The notes beneath the pieces were generated by a model. The model had not been told where the DNA came from. It worked only from the letters and a program-made list of their open reading frames with translations, and made no database searches. Below, piece by piece: positions 30,306 through 34,434 of a DNA stretch of 34,434 nucleotides. The translations under genes were made by a program, and so were the position numbers. This DNA is from Archaeoglobaceae archaeon. GTDB lineage: Archaea; Halobacteriota; Archaeoglobi; Archaeoglobales; Archaeoglobaceae. The first letter of the stretch is position 1. Every line of letters begins with the position of its first letter. Location of the stretch: positions 1 through 34,434 of the forward strand of contig JAMOPJ010000042.1 in NCBI GenBank assembly GCA_027064525.1, read 5' to 3'.

Positions 30306-31343
30306 TTATTGCCAACTCGGAATAACATCCACTATCCAGCGATCGATGTATCCCTCATAGTAAATCGTCGAACCATTCAAGTGATGTCTGTAAGTAACGG
30401 GAATTGCTACCCTTTTTTCGACGATTTTTCCGTTCTCAGAAATTTTCATCTCAACCGTAACGTTTCCGGGAGAGAATCTGCCACTAATAATTTTCCATCT
30501 CATTATTGTAACGTTATGCTCTTCTGCGAACTTCAACGCCATTTCAAGCTCTTTAATTGAATGATTGCGCTTGATCCTATCAGAAAATAGGTCGTATAAC
30601 GCAGTGACGTTCCTCTCATTGAAGTATTCGACGAATTTTCCGATATAATAGTCTGGAGTTAATGGTGTTCGCATTCCAGGAGGTGGTGTTACCCGAGGAG
30701 TTTGAATTTTTGGTGTGTAGGTTAATCTGCTAATTGTGGAATTCAATGAGATGTTTAATTTATCGTCTGAATGCATATCATTCACGATTGTGATACCATC
30801 GACTCTAATCTTAGCTATTAGCGTTGCGCTTGATTCAGAACAATTGCAGGACCGATTGACAATTGGTGAGCAATCTTTAGCGAAGATATCGCCGACAACG
30901 TAAATTTTATTCTTTCTGAAGAATATGCCAAGGGTGCTAAGCTTCCATTTATCCGTGGTTACATTGATGAATGCTAACCTAACGTTTATGGGTTCGCATT
31001 CATAAATCGTGTAATTTATCCTAAGCGACCTACCATTGATTATCTTACATTCCCATCTATCAAGTATTTTTACTATTCGAACTTCTACTGGCTCAACAGA
31101 TTTGTTAATAATTTTAATAAATTTGATAATACCATCTTTCTCAAGTATGAATACACCATCTAGCGGAACTACGATATTCCAACTTACGTTACCGTAATTC
31201 GAGGCTATCCTGTAATTCTCGGTAGTCACATTCTTTGTACCTGTAACATTCTCAACCTTGGCTGGAAAGATTAAAATTCCTGCTAATATCGTTGAAATAA
31301 CCCCAAATACAATTATGACTGATACAATTCTCCAATGTTTCAT
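30306..31343 (-). CDS. Secreted or membrane-anchored protein with many N-glycosylation sites
   Basis: From ATG 31343 the 345-residue protein begins MKHWRIVSVIIVFGVISTIL, a signal anchor or signal peptide. The rest is extracellular. I count 15 N-x-S/T sequons, which points to heavy N-glycosylation. Residues ~30-240 are beta-rich with two Cys near NRSCNCSES, then a Pro/Thr-rich linker (TPRVTPPPGMRTPLTP). The C-terminal ~110 residues (KFVEYFNERNVTALYDLFSD) resemble an NTF2-like/DUF4878-type domain. Longer starts (31370, or TTG 31439) are rejected because the TATA box (about 31367-31378) would put the transcript start near 31347. No function can be assigned. Confidence 0.7.
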   Translation of the reverse strand: MKHWRIVSVIIVFGVISTILAGILIFPAKVENVTGTKNVTTENYRIASNYGNVSWNIVVPLDGVFILEKDGIIKFIKIINKSVEPVEVRIVKILDRWECKIINGRSLRINYTIYECEPINVRLAFINVTTDKWKLSTLGIFFRKNKIYVVGDIFAKDCSPIVNRSCNCSESSATLIAKIRVDGITIVNDMHSDDKLNISLNSTISRLTYTPKIQTPRVTPPPGMRTPLTPDYYIGKFVEYFNERNVTALYDLFSDRIKRNHSIKELEMALKFAEEHNVTIMRWKIISGRFSPGNVTVEMKISENGKIVEKRVAIPVTYRHHLNGSTIYYEGYIDRWIVDVIPSWQ

Positions 31344-31368
31344 TAGATTACGTTTATGACGTAACTCC

Positions 31369-31408
31369 ATAAATATCTTCTGACCATATAATGAGAATAA
31401 TATGTTTA
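31369..31408 (-). promoter_or_regulatory. Shared upstream element, copy 2 (glycoprotein gene)
   Basis: The 40-mer here matches 35 of 40 bases of 33997-34036. Its core on the minus strand is ATATGGTCAGAA (31378-31389), just upstream of the TATA tract that serves the gene starting at 31343. A third, weaker copy lies at 34054-34086. The spacing fits an activator or repressor site next to the TATA box. Confidence 0.6.
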
Positions 31409-31476
31409 GTAAAATATCTATCAAATTATAAATTTGCAAGATATAATTAGAAATTAAAATTTTTATTTAAATACTT

Positions 31477-31579
31477 TCAAAAAGCATTAGCCCAAACAAG
31501 CACAGTAAAAGTTGCCCCAATGATATAACTTCCAGACGAATAAGGGAGAAAACCAACAAGGTAAGTCCAAAGCTTTCAA
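31477..31579 (-). pseudogene. Possible frameshifted small membrane-protein gene
   Basis: A textbook AAGGAGGTGAT ribosome-binding site (about 31584-31594) precedes a TTG codon at 31579. That frame gives LKALDLPCWFS... and stops after 30 codons. One base later the other frame gives the hydrophobic stretch TYLVGFLPYSSGSYIIGATF and then TVLVWANAF, ending at 31477. One base removed after KAL would join start signal and membrane helix. It may be a decayed small membrane protein or a sequence error. Confidence is low. Confidence 0.3.
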
Positions 31580-31766
31580 TTTATCACCTCCTTGCTAAGT
31601 ATTTCAAGGTTTGATGAAAGTTCTAAAAAAAATTAGCTTAAATCAAGATTATAGCATAACCGAGAACGACTGGCATCGGCAGGAAGATCAAGAAAACTCT
31701 TACATACTTGTATGCTATGCAAAAGGCTGAAGGAATCAATGTAAATTTTAGATAGGTTAACGCCAG

Positions 31767-32249
31767 CTAGATTAAGGCGTAATTGTAGCTCCAAGTGAAC
31801 GATTTACGGATTGTGCCGGTTGGGAGAGCAAATAGTATGGCTAAACCCAAGGACACTAAAAACCAGAAAAAGAAAGCTATGGCTTCTTTTTTACTTGCAC
31901 CTATTCTGAGAAGCAGAGATGTAGCAAAGATGTCTGGAATCACTGTCAGGCTAAAGGTTACTAGGAGCCATAGCATTTTAGCAGTGTTGATATCCTTTAT
32001 ATGGAGCATATATGCCATGACACCTAAGCTTAAGAAAAGACCAAATGCGAAGATGCCTGCAAGCGAGAAATTTTTAGTGAACACATTGTCAAATCTGACT
32101 AAAAGGAGTGGTATCGAAGCCAGTAAAAGCATAAGCCCAATGAATTCTACACTCGGCTGAAACTTCAGCCCTACTGCTATCAAGATAATATTAACAAAAA
32201 ATATTAAAATGTTTATATATTCTGAAATTTTTTCATTACTTACCTTCAT
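31767..32249 (-). CDS. Multi-span membrane protein, ends at in-frame TAG before a conserved C-terminus
   Basis: The annotated reading gives 160 residues with about five membrane helices (NILIFFVNIILIAVGLKF, FIGLMLLLASIPLLLV and others) and ends at a TAG (31767-31769). The same frame stays open for 42 more codons to TAA at 31638-31640, reading LALTYLKFTLIPSAFCIAYK and YVRVFLIFLPMPVVLGYAII. That extension aligns with the C-terminus of the paralogous neighbour at 32265-32864 (LINYLTAVAIPVTLCYTATK ... ALLIFMIPVVYVILD). So the stop looks like a nonsense mutation in a ~203-residue protein, or recoding, less likely. The gene starts 15 bases after its neighbour. Function unknown. Confidence 0.65.
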   Translation of the reverse strand: MKVSNEKISEYINILIFFVNIILIAVGLKFQPSVEFIGLMLLLASIPLLLVRFDNVFTKNFSLAGIFAFGLFLSLGVMAYMLHIKDINTAKMLWLLVTFSLTVIPDIFATSLLLRIGASKKEAIAFFFWFLVSLGLAILFALPTGTIRKSFTWSYNYALI

Positions 32250-32264
32250 GACTAATCCCCACTT

Positions 32265-32864
32265 TTAACTTGGAACGAGTTCCAATATTTTAACTAATAA
32301 AATGTCCAATATCACATAAACTACTGGAATCATAAAAATAAGTAAAGCTTTTGTAGTAGGATTCTTAGTTTTGGTGGCGGTGTAACAAAGTGTTACGGGA
32401 ATAGCTACCGCTGTCAGGTAGTTGATCAAATCGTTAAATATTAGTGTCATTCTTGTTACTTTGAGTTTTACTAATGCTTCTATTGGTGGATAGCCGTTAG
32501 GGAGTTTGTATAGTAGCCCGAAACTTTCGAAGAGCACGATTAGAAGAAATATAAATATTAAATCTGTTTGTTTAAAATAGTTATCTTTACTCAGTATCGA
32601 CAGAGCGATTACTGATGGGATAACGATGTATACTAAAGCAATTCCAACGATCGAATGCAAAGAGTCTGCGATGATTTTAATCACCCCACAAAGTTGAGTA
32701 TGATAGTATATACTGCCGCTGACAATTGTCGAAAGAATTAATCCTGTCAAGAATAGCGTAATTATTCTAAAATTGGAGGTATCTTTCAGTATAGATAATA
32801 CAATAATTATTAACAATAATATAAAAATAAAATATAAATAATTTATAAAATTAAAGATTTGCAT
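32265..32864 (-). CDS. Multi-span membrane protein, paralogue of its neighbour
   Basis: The 199-residue protein has about six hydrophobic helices and no soluble domain of note. It resembles the 31638-32249 product: LPNG against LPTG before the last loop, and a similar final pair of helices. The two genes therefore look like a tandem duplication. AGGTGG lies a few bases before the ATG, inside the end of the phospholipase-like gene, whose stop is two bases upstream. It is therefore co-transcribed with that exoprotein gene and could help export, anchoring or immunity. I do not recognise the family. Confidence 0.7.
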   Translation of the reverse strand: MQIFNFINYLYFIFILLLIIIVLSILKDTSNFRIITLFLTGLILSTIVSGSIYYHTQLCGVIKIIADSLHSIVGIALVYIVIPSVIALSILSKDNYFKQTDLIFIFLLIVLFESFGLLYKLPNGYPPIEALVKLKVTRMTLIFNDLINYLTAVAIPVTLCYTATKTKNPTTKALLIFMIPVVYVILDILLVKILELVPS

Positions 32865-32866
32865 TC

Positions 32867-33953
32867 TTAACCACCTATAACGTATTTAACTAAACCTAAT
32901 GTCCACTTAGAAGTTTCGAGTAAACAATTTTCCGTTATCTCCTTAACAGTTTTGTCTGTCTTAAATGTATCTGGATTGTTGTATATTTTAAGGTAAAGCG
33001 TATCAACATACTGATGTGAATACTTCGCAAGATTTACAGTGGCGTCCCACGGGTCGTCGATCGAATAATAGTAGTTATTTCCAGATACCACAGATTTAAA
33101 GTTGTACCCAGAGTTCCAGTTACTTGATACATAGTTTTCGTATGCGTAGTGAACCCATGAATTGAGAACCTGATCTAACTCTCTTCCAGTATGCAGTGGG
33201 TTTCCTACATCCGTTAGAAAATGACTACTCCACCCTAACCCCTGAAAAGCCTTACTATATTGTTTTAACTCATAGTAGGACTTAGCACCTATAGCATAGT
33301 ACCAGCAGTAATATGGAGCAGAACCCATTCCAGTATCTGGATTATAGTAGTGATCTGACGGTAAATGAGGCCATTGATCCGGATCATCCGCAGCATCTTT
33401 TGCTATTTTTGCATAAGTATCGTTAACACCCCACTTCTTGCATGATATGTATATTATGTCCTGATGGGTGTCCGCATTCCAAAGAATTCCCACTTCTCCT
33501 CCGTATCTCGTTCTGAAGTATTCATTAACAGCTTGAGCAATTTTCTTTAGCATAGCTTCCTCATCCTTTGTTAAGTCTATTTTAGCCTTTGAACTCATGG
33601 TAATTAAAGTCACCCTACCGTTTTTGATCACTTTTACGGGGTATTTCTTCCACAGTTTCTTTACAAATTCCTTAAGTTCAGCTTTCTCTTTCTTTGTCAG
33701 AAGTTTACTGCTATCTATATACTTGAATGTTGCCACCCTACCCTTTTCCGTGCCGCCAGCGGCAATTATTATCCAATAAGGTGTTTCATTCTTGAGTGTC
33801 GGATCAACCTTTACAATGTTTACATCTCTGTGCAATTGCCACTTTCTTTGTAGCTATTATTGGTTTCATCTCAGTTGCCACTGCAGCCCCTGCCATGCTA
33901 CTGATCGTAACTAATACCACTAACAAACCTACTAAACTCTTCCAAACTCTCAT
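32867..33953 (-). CDS. Secreted zinc-dependent phospholipase C / S1-P1 nuclease-like protein, signal peptide one frame off
   Basis: The main frame (32867-33835 as open, TTG-initiated) encodes the enzyme part. Zinc-ligand patterns of the PLC/S1-P1 nuclease class are visible: ILWNADTHQDIIY, LPSDHYYNPDTGMG, WSSHFLTDVGNPLHTGREL (H-x3-D and H) and SWVHYAYENYV (H-x3-E). A signal peptide MRVWKSLVGLLVVLVTISSM with GAGGTGG before its ATG (33953) is present upstream but in another frame, which ends after 49 codons (TGA at 33804-33806). One base removed near 33845-33852 (AAAGAAAG) would join the two. The gene is either truncated, frameshifted by error, or recoded. Lipid or nucleic-acid hydrolysis outside the cell is inferred. 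Confidence 0.7.
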
Positions 33954-33996
33954 TCTACCACCTCTTTTCCTCCAGATCACACTTGGACATCTTTCT

Positions 33997-34036
33997 ATAA
34001 GTATTTTCTGACCATATAATGCAAATAATATTTTTA
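33997..34036 (-). promoter_or_regulatory. Shared upstream element, copy 1 (phospholipase-like gene)
   Basis: It is 35/40 identical to 31369-31408, with core ATATGGTCAGAA on the minus strand (34006-34017). A TATA-like ATACTTATAG (about 33994-34003) sits just downstream, placing transcription start near 33973, ~20 nt before the ATG at 33953, with the GAGGTGG site in the leader. Confidence 0.6.
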
Positions 34037-34053
34037 ATGGTATTTTCTTAATT

Positions 34054-34086
34054 ATATAATTCTCAAGATATGGCCAGAAAATTTAT
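34054..34086 (+). promoter_or_regulatory. Shared upstream element, copy 3 (secreted beta-sandwich gene)
   Basis: On the plus strand this reads ATATAATTCTCA, then the core ATATGGCCAGAA (34068-34079), close to copy 2 (ATATTATTCTCA and ATATGGTCAGAA). The TATA tract AATTTATATATG follows directly and is ~26 nt before the ATG at 34113. Thus the element keeps the same position relative to the TATA box as in the two minus-strand copies. Confidence 0.55.
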
Positions 34087-34112
34087 ATATGTAATAATCA
34101 TAAGTTTAAGAC

Positions 34113-34434
34113 ATGAAAACTGTAAAATTAATTATTATGCTTGCGGTTCTACCAATGTTCACGCCGGTGGTGAGTGCTAAGAAGATCTCAACTCAAACGG
34201 TTTCTGACACGATAACTCAAGGAGAGACGGACTGGTATTGTGAATACACATCGTCGAGCTTTAGTGTTTACTTGCTTTGGAACAATCCATCCAACAGCTT
34301 AACACTGACGATTTACTCGCCTGATGGAGCTGTTTACGGCCCGTACTACGATTCCGATGATGGTAGAATAGATGGAAAGATCGCATTGAATATAAGGAAT
34401 GCTGTGCCTGGAATATGGATTTTCAGGATATACG
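34113..34434 (+). CDS. Secreted beta-sandwich protein, N-terminal part (cut by window edge)
   Basis: Open from ATG 34113 to the window edge (107 codons). It starts MKTVKLIIMLAVLPMFTPVV, a signal peptide with likely cleavage near VVSA. The following residues (QTVSDTITQGETDWYCEYTS, then LTLTIYSPDGAVYGPYYDSD and GIWIFRIYG) form a beta-sandwich of the pre-peptidase C-terminal (PPC) type, often found in secreted archaeal proteins as a carbohydrate- or surface-binding module. A TATA tract ~26 nt upstream indicates a leaderless message. It is divergent from the phospholipase-like gene and shares an upstream element with it. Confidence 0.75.
   Translation, partial: MKTVKLIIMLAVLPMFTPVVSAKKISTQTVSDTITQGETDWYCEYTSSSFSVYLLWNNPSNSLTLTIYSPDGAVYGPYYDSDDGRIDGKIALNIRNAVPGIWIFRIY

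Noticed and set aside
1-34434. CRISPR arrays, insertion sequences, rRNA genes, integrase or attachment sites
   Set aside because: No regularly spaced direct repeats, no transposase or integrase motifs, no rRNA sequence; tRNA-Ala has no duplicated 3' end nearby that I could see.

Overview
The window looks like a chromosomal segment of a hyperthermophilic, sulfate-reducing euryarchaeon of the Archaeoglobaceae. The evidence is a complete dissimilatory sulfate-activation and APS-reduction set (sat, aprBA, qmoABC), a futalosine-type menaquinone gene (mqnC), an F420 gene (cofD), archaeal Hjc, SepF and type II methionine aminopeptidase, TATA boxes about 26 nt before many start codons (leaderless transcripts), and several C/D-box sRNAs. 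From memory the genus Archaeoglobus fits best. The species was not determined.

Layout. 1-4.9 kb: sulfate-side accessory genes, with two TauE/SafE permeases (one cut by the window edge), a ribbon-helix-helix regulator and three universal-stress-protein genes, one of them a membrane-anchored fusion. 4.99-14.1 kb (minus strand): sat, a small conserved unknown gene, aprB, aprA, qmoA, qmoB and qmoC, all in the same order and direction. Sat makes APS from sulfate and ATP, AprBA reduces it to sulfite, and QmoABC carries electrons from the menaquinone pool. 14.3-18.4 kb: hjc and argB, then a polyprenol-kinase-like protein, an HD hydrolase and a PDZ/M50 site-2-type protease with overlapping ends. 18.4-21.4 kb: a tryptophan/glycine-rich DUF5320-like pair, a CGGC-domain protein, then sepF, a ZPR1-type zinc-finger gene and mqnC. 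21.5-25.7 kb: pyruvate carboxylase subunit B lacking its biotin-carrier domain, a sodium:solute symporter with a small membrane partner, and a transglutaminase-like lipoprotein.

25.8-29.7 kb holds tRNA-Ala(GGC), a decayed winged-helix regulator gene, map, cofD, a HEPN/MNT pair and five C/D-box sRNA candidates not visible as ORFs. One has two guides that both match conserved archaeal 16S rRNA segments, two are divergent across a ~40 bp gap, and two lie in tandem.

29.7-34.4 kb is an accessory region of secreted or membrane proteins: a densely N-glycosylatable protein, two paralogous multi-span membrane proteins (one cut by an in-frame TAG), a zinc phospholipase C-like exoprotein whose signal peptide is one frame off, and the start of a secreted beta-sandwich protein. 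Three of these genes share a ~33-40 nt upstream element, which suggests a small co-regulated set. Several frame lesions here suggest decay or sequence errors. I saw no insertion sequence, CRISPR array or rRNA gene.
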